The position numbers and the translations under genes were made by a program. Of a stretch of DNA of 64,000 nucleotides, positions 20,286-29,999 are shown one piece after another (the first letter of the stretch is position 1; each line of letters opens with the position of its first letter). The notes under the pieces were generated by a model. The model saw nothing but the letters and a program-made list of their open reading frames with translations, was not told where the DNA came from and made no database searches. Source of the stretch: Phialophora verrucosa (lineage: Eukaryota > Ascomycota > Eurotiomycetes > Chaetothyriales > Herpotrichiellaceae); assembly GCA_002099365.1 (NCBI GenBank), contig MSED01000006.1, forward strand, positions 1,488,001-1,552,000, given 5' to 3'.

Positions 20286-21294
20286 GTTGCTCGGGAGTCA
20301 GGGCATGGAAAGATCTCGAACGGTAGCGAGTTAGTAGGAGACAACATTACCAACAAGAGCATATGAAGACTGCCGTAGCTGGGAAAAAGGAGCAGGCTCT
20401 TCTCAGCTGATACTACGCTGAAAGCCAACGGGTGCCCGAGATCCAGCCACACAAAAACAGGCAAAAAAATTGTCTTAACAACGGACTTGAGCCGACTTGG
20501 GATATTGTGAGTTTCATTTCACGTATTGGTTTGCTATTACTTACAGGCGGGACCTGGTTACTGTCAATACGGATGCTAAACCCTGAGGTACAGATTGCAA
20601 TTACTCGAACCCGCAACCTTGAGGTTGGTCTTGCCTAAGAGCCACACGCTCTACCGATTGAGCTCTGCAATTTGAGTCAGTGAGCGAACTCAAATCTCAG
20701 CAACGCCATTAACTTACACCCCGGCATTTTGTGTGTGATTTTGAGGCCAAATTTTTGCATTTCCACATATAGCCTTCACATGGTTGTGTGGTGGGTCTCC
20801 GGGCGGATGTTACAGGAACTTCGACAGGTGGAAGCTTGAGCTCGACTGGAACAACGTATTAGCTCGACAGCAATAACGCGTCCCCACATCATTCAGTGCA
20901 GGGACTCGCGGAGGAGCGAGGAACGAGGCTGATTAGTATCATGTTACTGTCAACGAGGAAACACTGCAAGTGCAAGAAGCTGAGGTATCTGGCGACGACT
21001 TGGAGACAACTTGAGGGATGACGACAGCTGTTATGCCAAGGCGCTACTAGGGCGGGCCTTGCCGCTGCCGAACGGCTTTCGCACTTCGATTCCAACGAAC
21101 AAGTTTGATTCTTCGCCCGTCTATTGATTTATTGAGAGCTCCTAGAGAACTTTCTTCTTCTACTTGCCGATGGACTCAGTACCCGTTCTCGATATGTCTT
21201 GATCTTGTCTTGTGAGCACGATTTCTCCAGTTGCAGTGTGATCCGTTTCCCATTCCAGGGTCGGCTAAATGCTTCGGCGCCTTCCTTGGTGCGC
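20286..21294. other. Intergenic region containing a tRNA-like relic
   Basis: About 1 kb between the carboxypeptidase start and the precursor stop codon. Apart from the tRNA-like sequence at 20595-20672, no gene is seen. Confidence 0.5.
20595..20672 (-). tRNA. tRNA-Lys(CUU)-like sequence, probably degenerate
   Basis: The minus strand contains GCTCAATCGGTAGAGC (a complete D arm), then GTGTGGCTCTTA, which fits the 5' half of a tRNA-Lys anticodon arm with CTT. It ends in CAAGGTTGCGGGTTCGAG (variable loop and T loop). The expected 3' half of the T stem and acceptor (CCCGC-type) is replaced by TAATTGCAA, and the anticodon stem closes poorly even if the 11-14 nt after the anticodon are taken as an intron. 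The ends can form a TTGCA/TGCAA pairing. I read it as a pseudogene or truncated copy; an atypical functional tRNA is less likely. Confidence 0.45.
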
Positions 21295-21600
21295 CTACTC
21301 CTCATCAGGCTCTGCTTCTTCCAATCCGGGGCTGTAGCGGAAGAGAGGGTATCGCTTTTCAATCGATCGCGCTGCAACTTCGGCGTCTTCCTCTACCTCC
21401 TCTAGTCCAGGGCTGTAGCGGAAAAGAGGATAACGTTTCTCAATCGATCGTGCCGCAACTTCGGCATCTTCTTCCGATTCTTCCAATCCGGGGCTGTAGC
21501 GAAACAGAGGGTACCGCTTCTCAATGGCCCGTGCCGCAACCTCAGCATCACCCTCTGCCTCTTCCAATCCGGGGCTGTAGCGGAAAAGAGGGTAGCGCTT
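21295..21600 (-). repeat. Four 81-bp tandem core-peptide units
   Basis: Units start at the Lys codons ending at 21600, 21519, 21438 and 21357 (minus strand), with period 81 bp; the last unit is truncated by the stop codon. Amino-acid identity of the core is complete, and spacer residues vary (AEG/SEE/VEE; AIE/SIE). Confidence 0.95.
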
Positions 21601-21772
21601 GGTAACCGGTGCAGCTATCATACGCTAATTAGAACGAGGAGCTCTGGGTATTCCCTCACATAGGAGGCAGCCACATACCGAGCATAGGGCTGTTGTCTGG
21701 TACCGGAGCCGCCAGACAGCTCTGCTGGAGAGCTGCCAGAACCAGGAGGGCGCTTGTGACGTTGAACTTCAT
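21295..21772 (-). CDS. Ustiloxin-type RiPP precursor with four identical YPLFRYSPGLEE cores
   Basis: Two exons on the minus strand, 21772-21679 and 21614-21295 (64-nt intron, GTATGT..ATAG), 137 aa. The start MKFNVTSALLVLAALQQSCL is a clear signal peptide, followed by a short propeptide ending APVTKR. Four units of 27 residues follow (Tyr codons at 21594, 21513, 21432 and 21351). Each unit is KR + YPLFRYSPGLEE + an acidic spacer such as SEEDAEVAARSIE; the last spacer is cut short (AEPDEE). The core is identical in all units while the DNA differs at synonymous sites, and the four KR sites use four Arg codons (CGC, CGG, CGT, CGA). Known relatives in layout are UstA (ustiloxin), PhomA and GigA precursors: secreted, KR-bounded, repeated cores with Tyr/Phe. 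Kex2-type release and UstYa-type cyclisation through Tyr1, Phe4 or Tyr6 are inferred. I do not recognise the core. Confidence 0.93.
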
Positions 21773-22664
21773 GGCTTGTTGTTGAGAGCGGACTTTGTGA
21801 TCGAGGTACTTGGAACGAAGACAGCCAGTGGAAGTCCTTGCCGCCTTTTATACTTCCAAGTAAGCCAAGTGTGGATTTGCGCGAGATGCCCAGTCCCACG
21901 CTGTCCTATTCTCTGTTGTCCTTCTGGTTTTCGCAGCGGAAGCCTCCCATGCTGGTACCTTGTCCCGGCTTCGATGTGGTATCGGTGCGCTACCGTGTCC
22001 GTCGGACCGATGCTCGTGTACGTATGTGGACGTCCAGCCCTGACCTTACCTTTCAAGCGAAGACTGGTGGATGGCAGATGTTCACCGTGTCCTTGCTGAT
22101 GTCCGAAGGATCAGTTCGCCTCCACCCTGCTTGCTGGCCGTGCATGAGGTGTGTTGCATCACGTCGAGGTGGCTCTTCGTCGGTGGATCGCAACAACGGT
22201 GTGAGAGACCTTCTCCCTAAGAGCGCACTGTAAGCAAATAGCAGGGCGACAAGAACCCTTCATCGAAAGACGCCGTAGCACGAAGGCGGACTTTTGCGAC
22301 AATGCATCGGCGTGCTTTGGCAGAGCCAACACACAACGTGGGTCTGTGGAGACGTGTCAGAGGGTCGACTATTCTTCTGTCTGGGGTAATCAATGCTTAC
22401 TTAGGCTTATCTCCGGACTAACCAGTCGCGACATGGACTCATTCAGAATTACGAGCACAGAACACATGCATTCTCCACACGTACTTGATTCCACAAAGGG
22501 AGCGTTAAGATATGCAGTACCTCACCCCACTCAGCCTGGAGACTACCTTTGCCCCCGGCCGGAGTACCCGAGCGATGTTATTATAGCCAGAATAGGATGT
22601 CGGCTCGATTGGGAATATGTGCATATGTGCCTAAGACTCCACAACGACTTTTCTTCATGTGCTT
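21773..22664. other. Intergenic region upstream of the precursor gene
   Basis: Promoter side of the precursor (minus strand) and 3' flank of the acyltransferase. Contains the TATA box listed separately. The open frames on the plus strand here show no family similarity. Confidence 0.5.
21845..21852 (-). promoter_or_regulatory. TATA box of the RiPP precursor gene
   Basis: TATAAAAG on the minus strand, 73-80 nt before the precursor ATG. A strong TATA box at this distance fits a highly expressed, regulated secreted-peptide gene. Confidence 0.6.
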
Positions 22665-24083
22665 TCAAGCCGTTATACCCGGTAAAAGGAGCGCGTGCAT
22701 ATACCCGGTAAAGCATAAAAGCGGTCTCTCGACAAAACGGTAAAATAACCAAGCCGTCACAAAAACGACGGGCGAAAACAAGACAAACGCAAGGGCGAAT
22801 GGCAGCCCGCTGGAAATCGGCTTTCCCGATATTGATGCCAGAACCGGGACAAGTTTCCACCCCGCGATCTGGAGCAATGGCTCATGCACAACGTAGGTCG
22901 CAAAGGACAGGCGGCCTACTGCCAGAAAGCATTCTCGACCAAGGAACTTTCGGAGCCAACGAAGACGATTTATGCTGAGAAGGAGCAACGCTGCCCCAAT
23001 GGACTGCCATTGCCGGACCCAGTCCAGACATCGAGACATGGTCGAGAATCCGGGTGTCATGAGTCCGTCGACCTCTGGGAAAGAAAGGCAGTGCAACGAC
23101 AGCACAAGCGACATGATCCAGATTGCCGGTGCCAACTTGTCGAGATGCAACTTGGAAAGATTCCTGGGATATCGGACGGAGAATTTCGGCAAGACGGAGC
23201 AAGGTTGCGTGTTCGATGTCAGCAACTCGACTTTCGCAAGGATTGCTCCGGTGATGAATAGTGCAACGTCCCAGCGGTCGTAAGACATGCAATACGCCAC
23301 AATGGGAGCGGCCATGGCTGCTAGAACGAGCGTTGGTGCTTGTGCAGAAACTGTCAGAAACAGGTAAAGCACCAAAGAACCGCGAAGTTCAACTGGGATC
23401 GTCCACAAATGGGCTCCATAAGAGGATGTCTTCGATGACGGTGCCATCGGGTCCCAAAGCCAAAGATCTGCCAGCTCTCTATGCATATACGTTGCCCAGT
23501 CGAGGAACTGTTCGACGCTGGTGGGCATATGGAGCGGTCTGGGTGCCAAAAACCTGTCTGAGGTTCGAATCCATTCGATTGGATAGTCGTACAGCCGCAA
23601 CATCGCCAGTGCCATGACCACAAACGAAGCGAAAGTGGCAGGAAGGAGCAGACGAAAGCCTCGTCGAAAGGCCGATTTCCTGATGGTATCGTGCAGACTG
23701 CCAGCACCGGAGTTTATAGCCATATCCAAAGGTTTGATCGAGAGCACAAATCCGGCAGTCGTCAAGAAGATAGGCACCATCGCCGTGCCCGAGTAGAAGA
23801 TTTTGACGACGGGTAGTTGCAGCCACGCGTAATTTCCTCCACCATTCTCGCTGTGACCATAGCCATGTTGTATACCGACTTCGTAGAACGGTTTTGCAAA
23901 ATGATAGATGTAGACGACAAGACAAGATAGCCCTCTGAGGCCGTCTAGATATTGTGTTTGGTGTTTGTTTCTCGGTTCTTGGTGGTGCAATTCTAGTTCA
24001 GAATGCTGGCTGAATGTGAGAACTTTCGAGGTCGTACCGCACTCGGCTTCGACCATCTCGCAAAACATGTCACTGTTGGACAT
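22665..24083 (-). CDS. Acyltransferase-3 family integral membrane protein
   Basis: 472 aa, no intron required. Members of PF01757 are multi-spanning membrane O- or N-acyltransferases. Visible features: the family entry motif QYLDGLRGLSCLVVYIYHFA (DGLRG...H), the segment YGAHLWTIPVELRGSLVLYL (HLWTIPVE, the second conserved block) and about 9-10 hydrophobic helices. The last part, LSFATYVVHEPLLQIAGW, holds the conserved HxP-type block, and a final membrane segment leads to FYRFVERPLL. It is transcribed in the same direction as, and lies just upstream of, the precursor gene. In this setting it may acylate the mature peptide; that is inference from position. It could also be an unrelated lipid or sugar acyltransferase at the cluster edge. 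Confidence 0.88.
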   Translation of the reverse strand: MSNSDMFCEMVEAECGTTSKVLTFSQHSELELHHQEPRNKHQTQYLDGLRGLSCLVVYIYHFAKPFYEVGIQHGYGHSENGGGNYAWLQLPVVKIFYSGTAMVPIFLTTAGFVLSIKPLDMAINSGAGSLHDTIRKSAFRRGFRLLLPATFASFVVMALAMLRLYDYPIEWIRTSDRFLAPRPLHMPTSVEQFLDWATYMHRELADLWLWDPMAPSSKTSSYGAHLWTIPVELRGSLVLYLFLTVSAQAPTLVLAAMAAPIVAYCMSYDRWDVALFITGAILAKVELLTSNTQPCSVLPKFSVRYPRNLSKLHLDKLAPAIWIMSLVLSLHCLSFPEVDGLMTPGFSTMSRCLDWVRQWQSIGAALLLLSINRLRWLRKFLGRECFLAVGRLSFATYVVHEPLLQIAGWKLVPVLASISGKPISSGLPFALAFVLFSPVVFVTAWLFYRFVERPLLCFTGYMHALLLPGITA

Positions 24084-26513
24084 ACTGGGCTCGGTTGAGC
24101 TGTTAGCAAAACTGTCACCCAGGATATTGAGAACAATTTTCGAGTTGATGGTGTTTCAAGGGGCACAGTGAACATCGAATTGACACAAGGTAGTGAGCGT
24201 TCACCCGTGCTCCGTTCCAGCTGGCTTATGCAGCATTTCAGATAGCAGCCACTTGTTGTGCAACTGGATGAGCAGTGGAGGGTGCGACTTATGATGCGTG
24301 GTTGGGAAACAATTTGCTGTCAAGAGGGCGTAACATGATTTGTTGTAATGACACAGTTTCATATCTCGTCCGTAAGCATCGAGTAACCGGTTGAACGATG
24401 CTGAACAGTACATGGCCTGAACAGTCAACTACAAACGACAGCATTGGATGGGGAATACAACCTTGTTTGTACATTCTTTAGGACGTGGCTTCCAGGAATG
24501 TTCTTACCTCTCACCTGCCCACTTTGCCTTCCACATCTCAATCTCAATAACCGCAACGACATTCAGCTCAATCCCTGTGCTGCTGCAATAGTATACCCTT
24601 CCGTCGAAGCAATGAGCAGGATAATATTCTTCGTAACCTTGTTCATATCGTTGGGCATATGTTCCACATGGGACTTGACAGTGCTTGGACATGCAGAGTC
24701 TGAATGCTACTATGGGTTTCTGATAGACAAAAGCCGAGCCAGCCAACACGGTCAGTGATCCCATTCTATAGGCGTGAGCTTAGAACGAGGATGGTGCAGC
24801 CGTCACTTGTCTCGTATGGATCATTGTTGGCACACTAGCTGATGCTTGTACAGTGCGCATATCGCAGATCGTTGCAGCAGCATCGACTTCTCCTGCCAGG
24901 CAACAGAAATCGATGCAGCATGAGAAGTTCAGGGTTGAAGTCCGTCACCAAGGGGTTGTCCGAAGTCAAGAACACGTTGGTTTGACGCCCGAGAGCGAAG
25001 CCGCGTCGAACAACATTGGGCCACTCGACATGAGATTTGCGGTGCCAGCATCCATGGGCAATTATTACAGCCTTTGTTTCTTCAACCCGTTGGACGAAGT
25101 AATGACTGTGACGCTGGAAGGTGTCGAGCGTGATGTCTGAAAGAAAGGAAAGACTCAACTTCACCAAGTGCCTGGGCATCAACATCTTCATAGAGTCACA
25201 ACTGTGCGTGCGAGCTTCAGCCGCCAAACCACAAGAGATTATTCAGACTGTGTTGACCAGCGAAAGAAAAGGGTAACACTCCGACGTTGGAATGGCCTCG
25301 GCCATGAACAAGCCGCTGAGCATTCAAGGTCGTGGTTACGCGTAGGCACGATGAAGTACCCATTTCAGCGTGTATCGATTTCACCGCCGCTGGGTGATGA
25401 TCATGTCTTCTTCTCTTGCTTTTGCGTTCGTTTAATAGATGTCAACCGGACCTCGAACACGATGACGAGACAATGACTACGAAGCACGTATGTTTCGAGC
25501 ATGTCACATTGTCAGCGGTCTATTTTTATGGGATTTTACTATGAAGCGACCAAGATTTACCAGATTGAATGATTATTTGCTGATTACAAGAAATCGTGCT
25601 GTTTGTTTGAAAAGGTTAATCTAATTGCTTGAAAGTCTACAACCTATCTGAGGACATGAGCCTATCTATATAGGCATATTCATGTCTGTTTGCAGTCAAC
25701 CGTTTCCGGTGAGGTGAAAGAGTCCTTTGTCCAACACTGTTGTCCTATAACTTGTACAAGCCCGGCATTGTCGATTGGCTCTTTCTGCACTGTTCGTAGG
25801 TTAATCGAAGACCTGTAGAGTTGTCGAGCTTGTCAACTCCAACAAGGCGGTAGAGACTTGAGCCAACGTGGTCAACGCACCTGGTACCACCCAGCAATCT
25901 CCCAGCATGGTCGCCAGCGCACCGATCAGCCTTCCTCTCCTTGTTCGCTACTCAAGCAGATAAGAAAGGGCGGAAAGCAGAAGTGAGTAGAGTCGGGGAT
26001 ACGGGTTTCAGCTGATCATCTCGGCGGGCGATCGTAATCTCACTCTCTGCCAGACAGGTCAGGTGGAGGAGTGGAATAGCTTGAGCTGCAGGGCAGTGCC
26101 CAAGTGGAGTCACATCTGGCAATCAGATGCTGATTCCCTTAACCAGTGCGATAGTCTTGCTTTGTTGACTGCTGTCAACTAGATCAAAGTATTATGAAAT
26201 ATAATACATAGTTTGACTTCTATTGTGATGCTACAATTAATCTTCGAAACTTTATTAAAAGGATTGTGGTTCAAAGTCAGAAACATCATCGTAAACCTGA
26301 TTATACCAAAGCCCATTTCGCCGCATCACTTCCTCATACGCTCCCGAGCCAAACCAGACCGCAGTATCCATCGCAGCGCAGAAAGCGTTCAAAGACAGAG
26401 GGTGCAGAGCATTATCGGTTTCCCTCTACCGCGACCGATGACTGTGGAGTTGCCTAGCGACTGACATTCCGGCCAAGCGGTACATCAAATCGACCTTTCG
26501 GCCTCTGCAGCGA
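24084..26513. other. Long gene-poor region right of the RiPP cluster
   Basis: About 2.4 kb with more A+T than its flanks, especially at 25480-26260. Apart from a weak small-ORF candidate at 24504-24764, no coding frame is supported. A minus-strand frame at 24835-25227 contains VFLTSDNPLVTDFNPE, which faintly recalls DUF4238, but nothing else supports it. It may mark the cluster boundary. Confidence 0.45.
24504..24764 (-). CDS. Possible small Cys-containing protein
   Basis: 86-aa frame starting MGSLTVLAGSAFVYQKP, with a short hydrophobic start and five Cys in the middle (CMSKHC, PCGTY, AHCFDG, YYCSS). This is compatible with a small secreted protein, but the signal sequence is weak and there is no intron or homologue to support it. 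Chance cannot be excluded. Confidence 0.22.
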   Translation of the reverse strand: MGSLTVLAGSAFVYQKPIVAFRLCMSKHCQVPCGTYAQRYEQGYEEYYPAHCFDGRVYYCSSTGIELNVVAVIEIEMWKAKWAGER

Positions 26514-27564
26514 TCATGGGGACAAAAAACCTGCTGCCGCGCAGCCAATTTCAAAGGCTGTCGCAACAGCTCCACCCGGTCCAGGTATAAGCCCAAGAAC
26601 TGCCCCAACGGCGTTGGTGACGGGACTGTCGCAGATGAAATCGGTCTTCTCGACAGCTGCACATTGTATATCAATGGACACCGACATCTGTCAAGGTCAG
26701 CTTAGGCCGGGCATGGCAATCATTGGATTTGCGCCTATCTATACGCTCGTGGGTGTGATAATGACTTACATCAGCTAAGTTTGCGCCTTGCTCATCGTTG
26801 ATGACAATTTGAGCGAATGACAGCTGGTCGTGAACAACAGCACATGGAGCGTCACACGGGCGGTCACTTCGGGGACTGTTGGGCACTGCTGCTCCTCTGC
26901 CTGTTTCCATGGTGGCACCCAGCAGATCAGCCATGTACTGCTTTTGGTCGAGGTTGTCGTAGTTTCCAGTCATCGTGGTCCTCTGCACGCAGTTTTCTGG
27001 AGCTTCGCACACATCCAGATTCTCAATACCGGTTTCGCCGACAACGCGGAAACATTGGGTGAACCTCTGGAAGGTATGCACGGCGGGCGTGTTTGGATCG
27101 CACCCTGTGTCGCCGCACGAGACCGCGGCAGCATCCCGAACATGCTTTGCAGCGTCGCCGCCGACATCGGCGATCAGTTTGCTGTTTCCTATTGTGACCG
27201 TGCCTGTCGATCCGGCCAGAGGATTTAGGATTTTGTCCAGACTCTTGCAGGTTATGCCTTGGCCAGTCACTGCGAAGCAACCGAGAGGGTCGTTTCCGGT
27301 CCCTCCTGTACCTGCCACTTGAACCTGGCAAAGCGGGTCCTCAAAGAAATCGCAGATGAAGCCCGTATCCGCCTGGAGTATGTTGATAGAGTTGTAGGTA
27401 GAAGAGGCGATACAGCCACTGCTCTCTAGAAGATTGGCACCATTCGGTTGAACATTGCTACCGACGGTGGCTCCGGCACAATTCGCATCACTGAAAGCCT
27501 GAACGGATATCGTGGCTGTTGTCAGGCGAAGGAACAGTAATGTAGTAAGTAGTGAGAGGATCAT
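26514..27564 (-). CDS. Secreted cysteine-rich protein, unknown function
   Basis: Two exons on the minus strand: 27564-26770 and 26687-26514 (82-nt intron, GTAAGT..ACAG), 323 aa. A clear signal peptide (MILSLLTTLLFLRLTTATIS) is followed by regularly spaced Cys: DANCAGA, SSGCIAS, ICDFFEDPLCQV, LGCFAV, ITCKS, VSCGDTGCDPN, TQCFRVVG, DVCEAPENC. After the intron the protein reads DIQCAAVEKTDFICDSPVTN and closes AFEIGCAAAGFLSP. Without splicing the frame ends soon after the intron donor, so the second exon is preferred. A TATAAA lies about 70 nt upstream of the ATG. I recognise no domain. An extracellular or wall-associated role is the only safe inference. Confidence 0.75.
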
Positions 27565-27927
27565 GATGAATGGTAATTCGATGAGTGTTGGTTAAGCTGT
27601 GCTGTCTTCTGCCATCGTTGGCTCGTTCATCTGCTTTATATCATTTCCTCATCTCCAAGTACATAATAATGTGACAATCCCTCTCCGACGGTCACCACTT
27701 TGTACTTTCCCGTCGGCCAATCCCAAAGGATTGGGGCTTTGAACAAGACGTTGATGCCAATTCATTCTGTGGTCAGCTTACCCGAAGCCTGAGCGCAACA
27801 GTCGCACGAGAATATGGCTCAGAATGTCGTAACTGTGTCATGTTAGCGTACTTAGCATTAATACGCTGTTAAGCTTCTCTCATATTTTGACACTGAGAAC
27901 AGCAACGGACTCTAGAATTAACTGTTC

Positions 27928-29520
27928 TTGCTTCGGGTTAGCAAACGATATTACTGCGGCGAATGTCAGGTTGTCGGGCTGTCATATGCCAAGGTTGCGC
28001 CGCCATGCTTCTGTCCGCCTCACTCCGACTACTACAACAGTGTTCCAAATGCAGAACTACCACGCCAACTTCAGACAGGCGATGACAATGTCCCGTTAAG
28101 CCGCCCTTTAGGATGTGTTCTCGGTCTTAACGATGGCTGCAACTTTCCACCTCACCATTTCGCTCAGGCTCCAAGCTTAAGCCAGTTGGCAAGTGCCGCA
28201 GCGGATCGACCACCACTCCGCAACGATATCCGGATTGCCCTTCTCAGCGTTGATGCCAAGGAGTGAGACGCTGACGGTTCCCTCTAGGGTGAGCTTCGTT
28301 CTGGTGGATTTCAGCGACCAGAAAATGAGCCCAAATCACGACGCCACATACTTTGACCGACTATTATCCGCCCAGGTGGTGTTGGATTACGGCAGTGTCA
28401 ATGAGTATTACAACAACGAGAGTGGCAGAAACATCTCCCTGGTCGGGCAGGTAGTCGGGCCCTTTCGAGTGCCTCAACCCAAAGCCTATTATACCAATGG
28501 CGATGCTGGCTGTGGTGGATCCGCAGGAACCACCACCCCGAATTCTCGAGATCTGGGTGAGGATGCCGTGACTGCGGCTGTTGCTCAGCTTCCTGACCTC
28601 GGGGATGACGATAACGACCACAATGGCTATGTGGATGCTTTCATCGTCGTCCACGCTGGGAGAGGAGCCGAACAATCCGGCAACATGGATGATATCTGGT
28701 CTGTCACATGGATGATATCTGGTCTGTCACATGGATGATATCTGGTCTGTCAAATGAATGATATCTGGTCTGCCAAGTGGATGCCTTACAGACAGAGAGT
28801 TGTTGGCCGAGCGAACGTCCACGGACTTCTGACCGTCCCGGAAGATGCGCAAGTCGGCGTCTATGTACATGGACTTGGCCATGAATCATTCGGCTGGCCC
28901 GATCTGTATGACGCAGACTACAGCTCCCCCAGGGATCGGAAACTGGTATGATGGCTAGAGGATCTTTCGGTGGAAATGCTCTAGGGTCTCGGCTGTGTTA
29001 TCTATCCGCATGGTGCAAATCCGAGCAGGGGCGGCTCACTGAGGTCAACGAGACGAACAACCCCCATGTTTTCTTCAGGACGTGAAGATAACCCACGACG
29101 TCCATCGCGTAGGTACAAATGGGGATACAACTAGCAACGAACATCTCCCCCTCGACAATCGTCAGCAAACACGTTATGACGCATCTCTCCCTGCAGAGGG
29201 CTCCTCAGTACAGAAGCCCCAAAAAACCAAAAGTTGTGGTCTCTCTTTGATTTATCATAAAGTCTGGCACATCGACAAAGCTGTCTCGAATAACAGAAGC
29301 GAGAGGCATCGCAAGGTTGAACTGGTGCAGGCCGACGAATTGGGACAGCTCGCTACCTACGGCGCAGGGCGTGGTGATCGCGGCGACCCGTTCCCTGGAA
29401 CTGCCAGCAATCGGAAATTTGCGACCTCCACAAACCCCAGTAGCAGGAGCTAGAACGGGCAGAGCACACGCTTGGCTGTGGCGAACATCACAGTTGCAGG
29501 TGCGGTGATCAACACAAACA
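27928..29520 (+). pseudogene. M6-family metalloprotease pseudogene
   Basis: Collinear pieces in several frames match M6 (immune inhibitor A-type) secreted metalloproteases. They are SDYYNSVPNAELPRQLQTGDD and PSLSQLASAAADRPPLRNDI (27.98-28.26 kb); FVLVDFSDQ, EYYNNESGRNISLVGQVVGP and GYVDAFIVVHAGRGAEQSGN (28.29-28.69); LLTVPEDAQVGVYVHGLGHE and FGWPDLYDADYSS (28.8-28.93); LSAWCKSEQG (about 29.0); and SNNRSERHRKVELVQADELG and GDPFPG (29.28-29.4). Breaks include a frame change near 28265, stops caused by a 23-bp tandem duplication at 28685-28776, another shift near 28935, and loss of the catalytic Glu: the zinc motif HExxH reads HGLGH. No signal peptide or start remains. The gene is dead in this genome. 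Confidence 0.88.
28685..28776 (+). repeat. Four tandem copies of a 23-bp unit
   Basis: Units ATGGATGATATCTGGTCTGT plus CAC begin at 28685, 28708, 28731 and 28754; the last two carry point changes. The first unit codes the conserved MDDIWSV of the M6 protease. Three extra units add 69 bp, a multiple of three, yet read-through meets a stop in the third unit. Confidence 0.95.
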
Positions 29521-29999
29521 TTAGCGTCCGATGATGGGGTCGCTTTCCCAGGTCAATGTTCGCAGTCTGTATGCCGGCTACTAGAGCATCACCGCTGGAG
29601 AACTCGCCATCCAGGCACACTTGCAAGGTTTGGTTCTTCAACTTTGTAGGTTTGCTTGAGGGATCAGGGATACTCGAGTGTCAGTTTATGTCAGCATGTC
29701 TTTGACTCTTGTGACTGTACAAGGCATAACTCCTCCTTCCATGTAGCGCAACTTGTAAGCATTGTCCTTCAAGGATCAATTTTGCCGCGAGCCGACCCCT
29801 TTTCCATCAGTTCCCTCAGGACAAGTACGAAGTATACTGTACGACCCTCGGGCCTAGCGTTTCAACCGATGTTCCTTTTACAAGCGCACAGAGGCGTGTT
29901 TTACGTCCCGAGTCCTGCGGCGTCTGTACAATAGTACTGTGAAAGTATCAACGAGTTGACCATCCTTTATCTCCTTCACACTAGAATTTCCATTTTGCT
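29521..29999. other. Intergenic region
   Basis: Lies between the end of the M6 relic and the stop codon of the amidase. Nothing recognised. Confidence 0.5.

Noticed and set aside
24835..25227. Minus-strand frame with FLTSDNPLV, recalling DUF4238
   Set aside because: Only one short segment matches and flanking sequence gives no continuation; too weak to annotate.
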